A stretch of 29,075 nt of DNA from a virus. The stretch spans positions 1 through 29,075 of the IMG/VR virus record IMGVR_UViG_3300037222_000026, one strand, 5' to 3'. Numbering within the stretch: position 1 is the stretch's first letter; every line of letters begins with the position of its first letter. The notes beneath the pieces were generated by a model. That model saw only the letters and a program-made list of their open reading frames with translations, had not been told where the DNA came from and searched no databases. Of the stretch, positions 6,222 to 12,775 are shown piece after piece. Made by a program: the position numbers and the translations under genes.

Positions 6222-7748
6222 ATGACGACCGAATCCAAAACCGTCAAGCTATCCGAACTGACCATCGACCCGTCGAACGTCCGCAAGACGGGGCGCGGCG
6301 AAGAACCGATGTTCGCCGCGAGCATACGAGCGCGCGGCGTCATCGAACCGCTGATCGTGCGACAGAATCCGAAGGGCGGCTACCTGATCGTCAACGGAGG
6401 CGAACGGTTCACCGCCCTCAAGTTCCTCTACGAGAAGGGCGAGAAGGCCGCTGGTTATGACGTCACCAAGGACTTCCCGGTCCGCGTCGAGGTCGCCGAC
6501 CGCACCGACGACAACGCCCGCGCCACTAGCCTCGCAACGAACCTTGTCCGCGCCGGGATGCACCCCGTCGACGAGTTTGAAGCGTTCGCCGCATTGGTAA
6601 AGGAAGGCGCGCTGATTGAAGTCATCGCGTCCGAATACGCGCGGACGGTTCCCCAGGTCCGGCAGGCGCTTTCGCTCGCGGCCATCGCCCCGGAAATCCG
6701 CAAGGCGTGGCGGGAAGGCAAGATCGACGGCGAAGCCGCCGAGGCCTACGCGCAGACGCGGGACTTAGCGCACCAGGTCCGCACGTTCAAGAAGCTGAAG
6801 GGCCGCGCGTTCGACGCGTGGGCGGTCAACCAAGAGATCGCGGGCGCGCGTGCTCACGAACTCGACAAGTTGCTCAAGCTGGTCGGCAAGAAGGAATACG
6901 AGGCGGCGGGCCATCAGGTCAACCCGTCGCTGTTCGGCGACGACGACCGGGAAACGATCACGGTCAACAACGTGCCCGCGCTCAAGGCGATGGCGCTCCG
7001 CGAGGTTAGCGACGAGTGCGACCGCCTGACGAAGGACGGTTGGGGATGGGCGCTACCGCGCGACGAAGCGCCGAAAGACCTCTACGCGTGGCGCAGGCTG
7101 CCGCACGAAACGCCGAGCAAGGCGCAGAAGGCGCTCGCGGGCTGCACCGTCGACGTCAACTACGAAGGCAAGTTCGAAGTCGAGCGCGGCTACATCAAGC
7201 CGGGCGTGAGCGTCAAGATCGAGAAGACGCCCGCGCAGAAGGCGGCGCGCGCCGCTGCGGGACCGGCAAAGCCGGGCGTCCTTTCCAACGCGCTGGCGCA
7301 ACGGCTGCGCGAGCAGCAGGCGGCGGCGACCAAGATGGCGATCTCCGTCACGGTCCAGGCGCGGTACAAGGATAAGCTGTTCTGCCTGTTCGCTTCCGCC
7401 TGCAACGACCTGATAGACGCCGCGCGCCCGCAGGCGACGGCATCGGCCGTGCGGGACATTCTGGACGACGCGCGCGACCAGATCGACGCAGCCGTCATGA
7501 AAACCGCCCTGCTGAAGCACTTCGACGCGGACGACTACTTCGCGAACGCCCCGCGCGCGATGGCGTTCGCCGCAATGCGCGACATGAAGATCGAACCGCT
7601 TAAGAACGCGAAGAAGGCGGCGCTCGCCAAGCAGGCGACCGACGCCGCGAAGAAGGCCGGATGGCTGCCGCCTCAGTTCCGGACGAAAGGCTACGCGGGG
7701 CCGAAGACGAAGGCCGAGCCGAAGTCGACCCGGAAAAAACGCCTATGA
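6222..7748 (+). CDS. parB: ParB-family CTPase-type DNA-binding protein
   Basis: A 508-residue ParB/Spo0J-family protein. The N-terminal domain shows GVIEPLIVR (39-47), NGGERFTAL (58-66, in place of the usual GERR) and TNLVRAGMHPVDEFEAF (106-122, the conserved ENLxR..M.P.E block). A helix-turn-helix follows at about 130-152 (IEVIASEYARTVPQVRQALSLA). The C-terminal 250 residues are longer than in chromosomal ParB and unrecognised, with a basic tail ending in KKRL. ParB loads at parS sites and slides as a CTP clamp; a parS-like palindrome is at 27114-27129. No ParA is in the window, so it may regulate or condense DNA rather than partition it. GGGAAG precedes the ATG. Confidence 0.88.
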   Translation: MTTESKTVKLSELTIDPSNVRKTGRGEEPMFAASIRARGVIEPLIVRQNPKGGYLIVNGGERFTALKFLYEKGEKAAGYDVTKDFPVRVEVADRTDDNARATSLATNLVRAGMHPVDEFEAFAALVKEGALIEVIASEYARTVPQVRQALSLAAIAPEIRKAWREGKIDGEAAEAYAQTRDLAHQVRTFKKLKGRAFDAWAVNQEIAGARAHELDKLLKLVGKKEYEAAGHQVNPSLFGDDDRETITVNNVPALKAMALREVSDECDRLTKDGWGWALPRDEAPKDLYAWRRLPHETPSKAQKALAGCTVDVNYEGKFEVERGYIKPGVSVKIEKTPAQKAARAAAGPAKPGVLSNALAQRLREQQAAATKMAISVTVQARYKDKLFCLFASACNDLIDAARPQATASAVRDILDDARDQIDAAVMKTALLKHFDADDYFANAPRAMAFAAMRDMKIEPLKNAKKAALAKQATDAAKKAGWLPPQFRTKGYAGPKTKAEPKSTRKKRL

Positions 7749-7942
7749 CCACGCAACGACGCACGCTGGTCCAAGTTAAGGCGCGGCCGAAGGTGACCGG
7801 GTTCATCTACGGCAGCTTGCAGGACCGCATTAGCGCGGGGATGAGATACGTCGAAGTCTATATCCCTCTGCCAGACGAGGTCGGGCACGCCAAGAGTCAG
7901 TACCAGCTCGACGAACTGGAAGAGATCGGAACGTGTCAATGA
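7745..7942 (+). CDS. small hypothetical protein
   Basis: A 65-residue protein coupled to parB by an ATGA overlap and to the next gene by another. It is short and likely beta-rich (TLVQVKARPKVTGF, MRYVEVYIPLP) with an acidic C-terminus. Not recognised. Confidence 0.68.
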   Translation: MTTQRRTLVQVKARPKVTGFIYGSLQDRISAGMRYVEVYIPLPDEVGHAKSQYQLDELEEIGTCQ

Positions 7943-8343
7943 CGACCATCATCCTGCGCGGCGGGGCGATCACCGATACCTGCTTCTCGTTCGACTCTCC
8001 GGATGAAGGGGAAATTACCTGGAACGTGACGCGGTTGCAGGACGCTGCCGACGCTGGGCAGTTCGGGGCGGCTCAGACGTTCGGCATGGACGGCCTAACG
8101 CCGCCCGATTATTCGAAGGGAAACCTCGATCCGGCGCGCATCGCGTGGCTGAAGAAGAACCCGCGCATCCTCGACATTCCCGCCATCGCCATCGCGTCGA
8201 AAGAACCAGGGCGGCTGCGAATCTTCTGCGACGGCCAGCACCGCATGACGGCGCGCTACGAACTGAAGCTGCCGATGTTTTCAACTTACGTCGTTCCGGT
8301 CGACGTCGAACGAAGGTTTCGGATAACCGTGGAGGAACGCTAA
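7939..8343 (+). CDS. small ParB-fold protein
   Basis: A 134-residue protein whose second half carries the ParB/sulfiredoxin-type core: a helix with DPARIAWLKKNPRIL, a strand (IPAIAIASKEPGRLRIF), the motif DGQHRMTARYEL and then FSTYVVPV. DGQHR corresponds to the nucleotide-binding G-x-x-R of ParB. There is no HTH. The start at 7939 (ATGA overlap) is preferred to the GTG at 7933. It may be a regulator or nuclease of the ParB-like fold. Two ParB-fold genes so close together suggest related roles, but substrate and activity are unknown. Confidence 0.72.
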   Translation: MTTIILRGGAITDTCFSFDSPDEGEITWNVTRLQDAADAGQFGAAQTFGMDGLTPPDYSKGNLDPARIAWLKKNPRILDIPAIAIASKEPGRLRIFCDGQHRMTARYELKLPMFSTYVVPVDVERRFRITVEER

Positions 8344-8344
8344 C

Positions 8345-8506
8345 GTGAGCCCGCGCATGGAACGAGCCTGTCAGACGTTAGTGATCATTGCAGCACTCGG
8401 TGTCATCACCAGCGCCGGCTTAGAACTACCGATAGTTACGATGATCTGCGGTCTAGGAGTTATCGTGTTCGCGATGCTCCCAACTGTAATCGGGGTTCGC
8501 TCGTGA
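8345..8506 (+). CDS. tiny two-segment membrane protein
   Basis: A 53-residue protein from a GTG at 8345 (GGAGG lies 10 bases upstream) to TGA 8504-8506. Two hydrophobic segments are visible: TLVIIAALGVITSAGL, and VTMICGLGVIVFAMLPTVIGV. Length and topology are like a small holin, but no lysin gene is adjacent and its place among accessory genes does not prove it. An in-frame ATG four codons in is another start. Its stop overlaps the next GTG. Confidence 0.6.
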   Translation: MSPRMERACQTLVIIAALGVITSAGLELPIVTMICGLGVIVFAMLPTVIGVRS

Positions 8507-9018
8507 GCCGCCTGCTGCGCCCGAACCCGCCCGTCGAAGTCCGTTGCCGCGCAGCCATGCGTCAGCTCGGCGAGATGTTTCCGGAAGCGTTGCTCAGCCT
8601 TTGGCGGTTCGACCTGACCGTTTCGCCGCGCCACCGCAAGCCGGGGCTCGGCAAACTGCTCGACCGGCTTCTAGCCCGGCTCGCGCCGCTGCTCGGCTGC
8701 GAAGTAAAAGACCTCCGGCTCGACCATACCTGGGCGCTGGAGAACCGCCCCAAGCGGTTCAAGAAGGGCGTCCACGTCGACTACTATCCGCCAGCGAACG
8801 ACCCGGAGTGGCTCGGCTACCGCCCGCAGGGGACGCAGTTCGCCGGGAGCCACGACGTCAAGACGCGGATCAGGGGCGACCGCGGGCAACTGTCGGACAA
8901 CGCGCTGGCGAAGAAGGAACGGCGACGCCTGCGGAAGCTAGACCCGAAGCGCCGCAAGGCTAAGATCGCGCAGCCGAAGAACTTCAAGTGGCCGTCGCGG
9001 CCGTTCAGGAGGAAGTGA
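8503..9018 (+). CDS. conserved phage protein, possible HNH-like nuclease
   Basis: A 171-residue basic protein starting at a GTG that overlaps the previous stop. The centre has three conserved pieces: LDHTWALENR (about 75-84), ANDPEWLGYRP and SHDVKTRIRGDRGQLSD. The C-terminus is very Lys/Arg-rich (KKERRRLRKLDPKRRKAK). The DH...NDP...HDxKT pattern recurs in a family of phage proteins often annotated as HNH endonucleases. I cannot show a complete metal site, so the call is tentative. The basic tail suggests nucleic-acid binding. Confidence 0.65.
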   Translation: MSRLLRPNPPVEVRCRAAMRQLGEMFPEALLSLWRFDLTVSPRHRKPGLGKLLDRLLARLAPLLGCEVKDLRLDHTWALENRPKRFKKGVHVDYYPPANDPEWLGYRPQGTQFAGSHDVKTRIRGDRGQLSDNALAKKERRRLRKLDPKRRKAKIAQPKNFKWPSRPFRRK

Positions 9019-9302
9019 TGATGGGAAACGGTAGTCGTGCGGTTCTGCTAGTGATCGCCGTCGTAGCTTTAGGGGCTGGTGGGTTAACAATCTATTCTTC
9101 GTCCCTGTCGCGTCGCGCGCTATTTGACGCTGTGCAGAACAGAAACGACGCCATCGCTGGCGAGGCTTACGCGTGCGGCTATATGGCCGGCATGCGCGGA
9201 ATGTCCACCGCGCTCGGTCATGCAGAAGTCGGTCCGCAAGAACTAGCGTCGTGCCCGCCGTTCAAGGCCAACGCGGCCGCACACGGGTTCAACCAGCCAT
9301 GA
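9018..9302 (+). CDS. membrane-anchored small protein
   Basis: A 94-residue protein from ATG 9018 (ATG 9021 is the adjacent alternative) with an excellent Shine-Dalgarno (AGGAGGAAG). Residues 7-26 form an N-terminal membrane anchor (AVLLVIAVVALGAGGLTIYS). About 65 polar residues follow, with two cysteines (YACGYMAGM and LASCPPF), presumably periplasmic. Spanins share this topology, but there is no second overlapping lipoprotein gene, so I do not assign that role. Confidence 0.7.
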   Translation: MMGNGSRAVLLVIAVVALGAGGLTIYSSSLSRRALFDAVQNRNDAIAGEAYACGYMAGMRGMSTALGHAEVGPQELASCPPFKANAAAHGFNQP

Positions 9303-9496
9303 CCACCGCACGCTCCCCGCTTCGCGTTCTGACGCAGCAAGCGAACAAGATCGCGGCCTTGCTAAAGGCCGTCGAACGCGGTGACAAGACTATGGACGAC
9401 CCGAGCGGGAAGATCGCTGCGGCGTTGAAGACGGATCGCGTCACGTTCGCCGTCGTCATGGACCCCATTTATGGACTCGACTCCACAGACCGCTAG
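9299..9496 (+). CDS. small hypothetical protein
   Basis: A 65-residue protein coupled to the upstream gene by an ATGA overlap. The N-terminal 40 residues are basic and helical (LTQQANKIAALLKAVERGDKT); the rest reads as one short strand-rich segment (DRVTFAVVMDPIYGL). Not recognised. Confidence 0.6.
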   Translation: MTTARSPLRVLTQQANKIAALLKAVERGDKTMDDPSGKIAAALKTDRVTFAVVMDPIYGLDSTDR

Positions 9497-9556
9497 GGGT
9501 AGTAATCCCTGACAGGGCAGCGAAAAGCCTTATTTTACTGGCAATTTGGTGAGGTC

Positions 9557-9760
9557 ATGACCGATACACCTGCACAGGACCTAAATCCTACGGAAATCGA
9601 GGTTACGCCTGAGATGAGGCGGGCGGGGGCTGACTGTCTTGAGGAGTTCTCAGGGCCTGGGGCCCTGACGAATAGCGCAGCTCTTGTGGCAAAGGAGGTC
9701 TATCTGGCCATGGAAAGATCGCGTCTGAAAAAATTGGCGGCTCGAATTTCCGATTATTGA
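9557..9760 (+). CDS. small hypothetical phage protein
   Basis: A 67-residue acidic helical protein (EIEVTPEMRRAGADCLEEF, then AALVAKEVYLAMERSRLKKLA). The TPEM..AG...L..F...VY.AM pattern is familiar from small phage proteins of unknown function. It follows a 60-base gap (9497-9556) holding only an imperfect operator-like palindrome (CCCTG-A-CAGGG, 9507-9517). Its 3' two-thirds is overlapped on the other strand by the antisense gene at 9603-10262. Confidence 0.65.
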   Translation: MTDTPAQDLNPTEIEVTPEMRRAGADCLEEFSGPGALTNSAALVAKEVYLAMERSRLKKLAARISDY

Positions 9761-10262
9761 TGGCATTACCTAATAGCCGTCCATACAAGGAAAAAGCGTA
9801 CATATCGTCGGCGATCTGACGTAATTCTCTAAGAGTTGGAAGCGCGATTTGAGTTTGTCCCTTCTTCGTCGTTTTATAAAGAATTGGTTCGGTGTTCCAC
9901 GCAAAGTTTGAATGCATCAAATGGTTGCGATTTTTTAAGCACAGTTCAAATCCATCCAGAAAATATTCGACATCGGCAATGACGCCCGTAGGCAATCTCG
10001 GAGATTTGAGGATTTCCGCAGACGGCATGGCGCGACGATTTAGATCGAGTACTGCTTCGCTTCCGATTTTGGAAAACATCATTTGACCATGGTCTGATTC
10101 AAGCTGAAAAATGGTGGAAAAGATAAATTCATGGACGACAAGATTCTGAAGATCACGATGCCGTGGATTACGATTCGCGAAACGAGCGAAGCCGGAACCG
10201 CCGAATATATCCTTAAGCAGATGCGGGAAGCGCGTGACCCGATTCAATAAGGAGGAAGACAT
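9603..10262 (-). CDS. antisense AT-rich gene with HEPN-type RNxxxH motif
   Basis: The only minus-strand gene inside the rightward block. The central part (about residues 45-175) looks like a real all-helical protein, with EYFLDGFELCLKNRNHLMHS carrying R112-N113 and H117. This Rx4H arrangement with a polar residue after Arg is the hallmark of HEPN ribonucleases; a second conserved helix is LRELRQIADDMYAFSLYGRL. The matching DNA is AT-rich (9901-9960 is 37% G+C by hand count). Both ends of the frame run into GC-rich DNA that encodes + strand proteins, so the true start may be internal (ATG 10082 or 10079) and the tail may be read-through. It looks like a recently acquired accessory gene, possibly a defence or exclusion toxin (inference). 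Confidence 0.65.
   Translation of the reverse strand: MSSSLLNRVTRFPHLLKDIFGGSGFARFANRNPRHRDLQNLVVHEFIFSTIFQLESDHGQMMFSKIGSEAVLDLNRRAMPSAEILKSPRLPTGVIADVEYFLDGFELCLKNRNHLMHSNFAWNTEPILYKTTKKGQTQIALPTLRELRQIADDMYAFSLYGRLLGNAINNRKFEPPIFSDAIFPWPDRPPLPQELRYSSGPQALRTPQDSQPPPASSQA
10131..10250 (+). CDS. very small hypothetical protein
   Basis: A 39-residue protein (MDDKILKITMPWITIRET start, ARDPIQ end) in GC-rich phage-like DNA directly before the strong ribosome site of the next gene. It is antisense to the 5' part of the AT-rich minus-strand frame. Codon use favours this strand, so I believe it over the opposite reading in this stretch. Not recognised. Confidence 0.5.
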   Translation: MDDKILKITMPWITIRETSEAGTAEYILKQMREARDPIQ

Positions 10263-10485
10263 GAAAGAACTCTACGAAGTCGCCAGCGCGCAATTCCGGT
10301 TGCCGAACGGCACAACCGGCGGCTGGTTCGACGTTGTTCCGCCGAGCCTGTTTGCCCGCTACGTCGAAGAAGTGAAAATGCTTCAGAAGGCCATCGGCGC
10401 GCACCCTGACGGTCTGATCGGCATCGAGACCCGCACGATGGCCGAAAAAATATATCAGCAGCGGCAAAAGAAAACCGGGCCATGA
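10261..10485 (+). CDS. small hypothetical protein
   Basis: A 74-residue protein with an excellent Shine-Dalgarno (AAGGAGGAAG). It combines a strand-rich N-terminus (LYEVASAQFRLPNGTTGGWFDVVPPSL) with a helical C-terminus (VEEVKMLQKAIG, RTMAEKIYQQRQ). Not recognised. Its TGA overlaps the next ATG. Confidence 0.65.
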   Translation: MKELYEVASAQFRLPNGTTGGWFDVVPPSLFARYVEEVKMLQKAIGAHPDGLIGIETRTMAEKIYQQRQKKTGP

Positions 10486-10664
10486 TCGACCGACAGCACG
10501 GTGCCGTCCTGATCGAGTGCGATTCCTGCGATCAAGTCTTCGAGGGCGAGAAGGGCGAATCCTTCGCCGAAGTCTGGGCCCGCGCGAAGGAAGAAGGCTG
10601 GCGGACGCGCAACATCGCGGAGACCTGGCTGCACGGTTGCCCGAAGTGCGGGGTTCCTACCTGA
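10482..10664 (+). CDS. small zinc-ribbon protein
   Basis: A 60-residue protein with two CxxC knuckles, CDSC at 13-16 and CPKC at 53-56, separated by a helix (AEVWARAKEEGWRTR) and a Trp-rich turn. This is a single zinc-ribbon-like domain. It overlaps both neighbours (ATGA upstream, one base downstream) and directly precedes an HNH gene. Specific role unknown. Confidence 0.72.
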   Translation: MIDRQHGAVLIECDSCDQVFEGEKGESFAEVWARAKEEGWRTRNIAETWLHGCPKCGVPT

Positions 10665-11110
10665 TGCCGATCCGCCCGTCAGAAAAAGACCGCTACCCGA
10701 AGGACTGGCCCGCGATTTCGGAACGGATCAGGAAGCGCGCGAACAACCGGTGCGAAGAATGTGGCGTCAGGAACTACGCTGTCGGCGCGCGGGCACCGGA
10801 CGGGTCGTTCATGAAGAACAGGCCGCGCGGCGAGAAGATGCTCGGCCTCGACTGGCCGCAGCCCGGGGAAGACGCGTGGTTCAAGTGGAAGGGCCAAGAC
10901 CTGTTTCTCCGCGTGGTGCGCATCGTCCTGACGGTCGGCCACAGGGATCACCGGCCCGAGAACTGCGCCGACGAGAACCTCGCCGCTTGGTGCCAGCGCT
11001 GCCACAACCGCTACGACGCGGCGACCAGGGCGGCCGGCATCAAGGCGCGGCGTAGGGCCGCGAACGCGCTGTGCGATCTGTTTGATGCGTCTAACGGAGC
11101 GAACGAATGA
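10664..11110 (+). CDS. HNH-type endonuclease-like protein
   Basis: A 148-residue protein. An N-terminal CEEC (35-38) pairs with a C-terminal CQRC (about 114-117) to make the structural zinc site. Between them lie VGHRDHRPEN and then ENLAAWCQRCHNRYD, the H-DH-N-H core of HNH nucleases. Such proteins nick or cut DNA using one metal ion and are frequent in phages both as mobile nucleases and as packaging partners. Start taken at the ATG sharing one base with the preceding TGA. Confidence 0.8.
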   Translation: MPIRPSEKDRYPKDWPAISERIRKRANNRCEECGVRNYAVGARAPDGSFMKNRPRGEKMLGLDWPQPGEDAWFKWKGQDLFLRVVRIVLTVGHRDHRPENCADENLAAWCQRCHNRYDAATRAAGIKARRRAANALCDLFDASNGANE

Positions 11111-11199
11111 TGAGCAACACAAGGTTGGCGTGGGGTTTATTTGGCGGTGTATTCTTAGCCGTCTTCTTGGCGCTTTGGTCGGGAATGCCGATAAACTGA
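11107..11199 (+). CDS. 30-residue single-pass membrane peptide
   Basis: Starts at an ATG that overlaps the HNH gene stop (ATGA). After a short polar N-terminus it is one hydrophobic stretch (LAWGLFGGVFLAVFLALWSG) with a 4-residue tail. The coding looks deliberate because of the coupling and because the next gene begins 4 bases after its stop. Function unknown. Confidence 0.5.
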   Translation: MMSNTRLAWGLFGGVFLAVFLALWSGMPIN

Positions 11200-11202
11200 A
11201 CC

Positions 11203-11490
11203 ATGAAAACATTCCTCGGCCGCCAGGTCATCATGACCACGCTCGACGAAATTCCGCGCGGGCACCGAGCATTGCCCGGCTGCATCGCCATGAACCAGCG
11301 CGAAGTCGACGCGATCAAGCGGAACGCTGAGGACGACAACGCTGTGGTCAGGGATCTGGTCGAGTGCGCCCTGGCCGAAACCGCCGCCGACGCCCGGCTG
11401 ACGATGATCGCGCCCAGGAAGCGGACGCGCCGGCTCGTCCCGTCGACCCGCATGTCTATGCTGCGCACGCTCAATCCGGGGAGACCGTGA
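11203..11490 (+). CDS. hypothetical protein
   Basis: A 95-residue protein, helical in the middle (NQREVDAIKRNAEDDNAVVRDLVECALAE) and Arg-rich toward the end (PRKRTRRLVPSTR), so possibly nucleic-acid binding. Met11 (11233) is an alternative start. Not recognised. Confidence 0.6.
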   Translation: MKTFLGRQVIMTTLDEIPRGHRALPGCIAMNQREVDAIKRNAEDDNAVVRDLVECALAETAADARLTMIAPRKRTRRLVPSTRMSMLRTLNPGRP

Positions 11491-11491
11491 C

Positions 11492-11770
11492 GTGCGGCTC
11501 CGATGCGCCGTCCCCTACTGCGACCGGACCCGCGGCGAACGTAAGGGCCAAGCCAAGATCAGGCGCGGCGACGAGTGGATCTGCCACGTCCACTGGCGCG
11601 GCGTCGACATGAAGACCAAGGTCAGGAAACGATGGTGGGAGAAGCGAGCCCGTCGTCGCGAACTGTACGGGCAGAAGGACAAGGCGAACTTCTGCTGGCG
11701 CCGGGCATGGGAGTGGTGGCTGAAGTGTAAGGTGCAGGCGATAGAACGCGCGGCCGGGATAACAGCGTGA
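11492..11770 (+). CDS. small basic zinc-finger-like protein
   Basis: A 92-residue protein from GTG 11492. Residues 5-35 hold CAVPYCDRT and EWICHVHW, a C-x4-C ... C-x-H arrangement that could bind one zinc. The remainder is Arg/Lys/Trp-rich and helical (RKRWWEKRARRRELYGQK, WRRAWEWWLKCK). It is coupled to the downstream HNH gene through a GTGA overlap. Confidence 0.62.
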   Translation: MRLRCAVPYCDRTRGERKGQAKIRRGDEWICHVHWRGVDMKTKVRKRWWEKRARRRELYGQKDKANFCWRRAWEWWLKCKVQAIERAAGITA

Positions 11771-12279
11771 AGCGGTTCACGCTCGTGTCGGGCCCGATGA
11801 CCTACGTCAACCAGACGGCGATCCTGACGTGGCTCAAATCGATTGGCCACCACGTCTCGTTCGTCCGCGACTACGCCGAAGGCCCGCGGCCGGAACCGCC
11901 GCCGCGACACCGCCGGATCAGCAAGCCGGACCCCGCGCGGCCGAACGGCACGTCGGAGCTGGTCGAATACCTCGGGACGCCGTGCCCGTACTGCGGCGAC
12001 GTCATGACGAGCGAAGGGCAGAGGCGGAAGCGGCCGACCCGGGACCACAAGCACCCCAAGAGCAAGGGCGGAACGCTCGGACGCCGCAACAAGATCATCG
12101 TGTGCCGCGACTGCAACGAAGACAAGAGTTCGCGCACGCTGGAGGCGTGGCACGCCGTCCTGATCGCCCACGGCGACCTTCGTGCCGAGAAGGTCGGCTG
12201 GATCTTGTTCGACGAAATCAAGGGACGCGGGGATATCAAAACCGCCGCGCCCATTTCCATTGCCCCGACAAAGGGGTAG
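11767..12279 (+). CDS. HNH endonuclease
   Basis: A 170-residue protein from a GTG overlapping the previous stop. Residues 74-120 hold a complete HNH site: CPYCGDVM, TRDHKHPKSKGG, NKIIVCRDCNEDKSS, with two CxxC pairs for structural zinc and the catalytic His in RDH. The N-terminal 70 residues are Pro/Arg-rich. HNH proteins encoded near the terminase assist cos cleavage in HK97-type phages; this one lies about 500 bases before the small terminase gene, so a packaging role is plausible but not shown. Confidence 0.87.
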   Translation: MKRFTLVSGPMTYVNQTAILTWLKSIGHHVSFVRDYAEGPRPEPPPRHRRISKPDPARPNGTSELVEYLGTPCPYCGDVMTSEGQRRKRPTRDHKHPKSKGGTLGRRNKIIVCRDCNEDKSSRTLEAWHAVLIAHGDLRAEKVGWILFDEIKGRGDIKTAAPISIAPTKG

Positions 12280-12307
12280 AAGCTAAAACACCGGAAAGGC
12301 AGAACCG

Positions 12308-12484
12308 ATGCGCACTCAGCAAATCCACGAACAGTTCGACGTGATCCGGACGACGATTGAAGAAGCCGCCGTCTCCGAGATGGACGACGCCGGAAAGGCG
12401 AAGATGCTGCCGGTAGTCCGAGCGGGGCTGGCGATCATCGAGCAGCTCGTCGTCGACATTCATAAGCTGGCGGGAGGCGACTGA
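12308..12484 (+). CDS. small acidic helical protein
   Basis: A 58-residue protein after a GGAAAGG ribosome site, almost entirely helical (QIHEQFDVIRTTIEEAAV, RAGLAIIEQLVVDIHKLAG). It is probably a coiled-coil dimer. Its last base begins the next ATG. No family is recognised. Confidence 0.6.
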   Translation: MRTQQIHEQFDVIRTTIEEAAVSEMDDAGKAKMLPVVRAGLAIIEQLVVDIHKLAGGD

Positions 12485-12558
12485 TGACTATCAGCATTGA
12501 TCTAACGCCGAGGCACGGTGGATGGCGCGAACGCGCGCAAGCGGAGGCGCTTCGATGA
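12484..12558 (+). CDS. 24-residue coupled mini-gene
   Basis: Begins at an ATG sharing one base with the previous stop and ends in a TGA that overlaps the next ATG (ATGA). The peptide starts MTISIDLTPRHGGWRER. It may be a true peptide or only a coupling device for the following gene; the overlaps on both sides are the only evidence. Confidence 0.4.
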   Translation: MTISIDLTPRHGGWRERAQAEALR

Positions 12559-12773
12559 CTGACAAGCCAACGCTGGAAGTCGTCGCGACCGGGCAGTCCG
12601 ACGAAGACTTCGCGAAGGAACTGATCGCCAAGATCAAGCCCGCATTCGATCCTATCTGTCACCTGATGGACGTGGCGAAGACGCGCGGGATGACGGTTCA
12701 GTTTAATGTCGTGACGGACGGGTTCGGTCGTTCGGTCGTTCAGAACCTGACCGTCCTCAAGGTCCTGGCCTAA
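12555..12773 (+). CDS. small hypothetical protein before terminase
   Basis: A 72-residue protein (EVVATGQSDEDFAKELIAKI, then MTVQFNVVTDGFG and NLTVLKVLA), an alpha/beta mix. The start at 12555 uses the ATGA overlap. Not recognised; its place just before the terminase genes is the only clue. Confidence 0.62.
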   Translation: MTDKPTLEVVATGQSDEDFAKELIAKIKPAFDPICHLMDVAKTRGMTVQFNVVTDGFGRSVVQNLTVLKVLA

Positions 12774-12775
12774 CG

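Noticed and set aside
8345-9302. holin and spanin assignment for the small membrane proteins
   Set aside because: Topology fits, but there is no lysin and no overlapping lipoprotein gene, so the specific role is not supported.
9507-9517. CCCTG-A-CAGGG palindrome before the 9557 gene, considered as a terminator
   Set aside because: A one-base loop cannot form a hairpin and no U-tract follows; at best an operator, unsupported.
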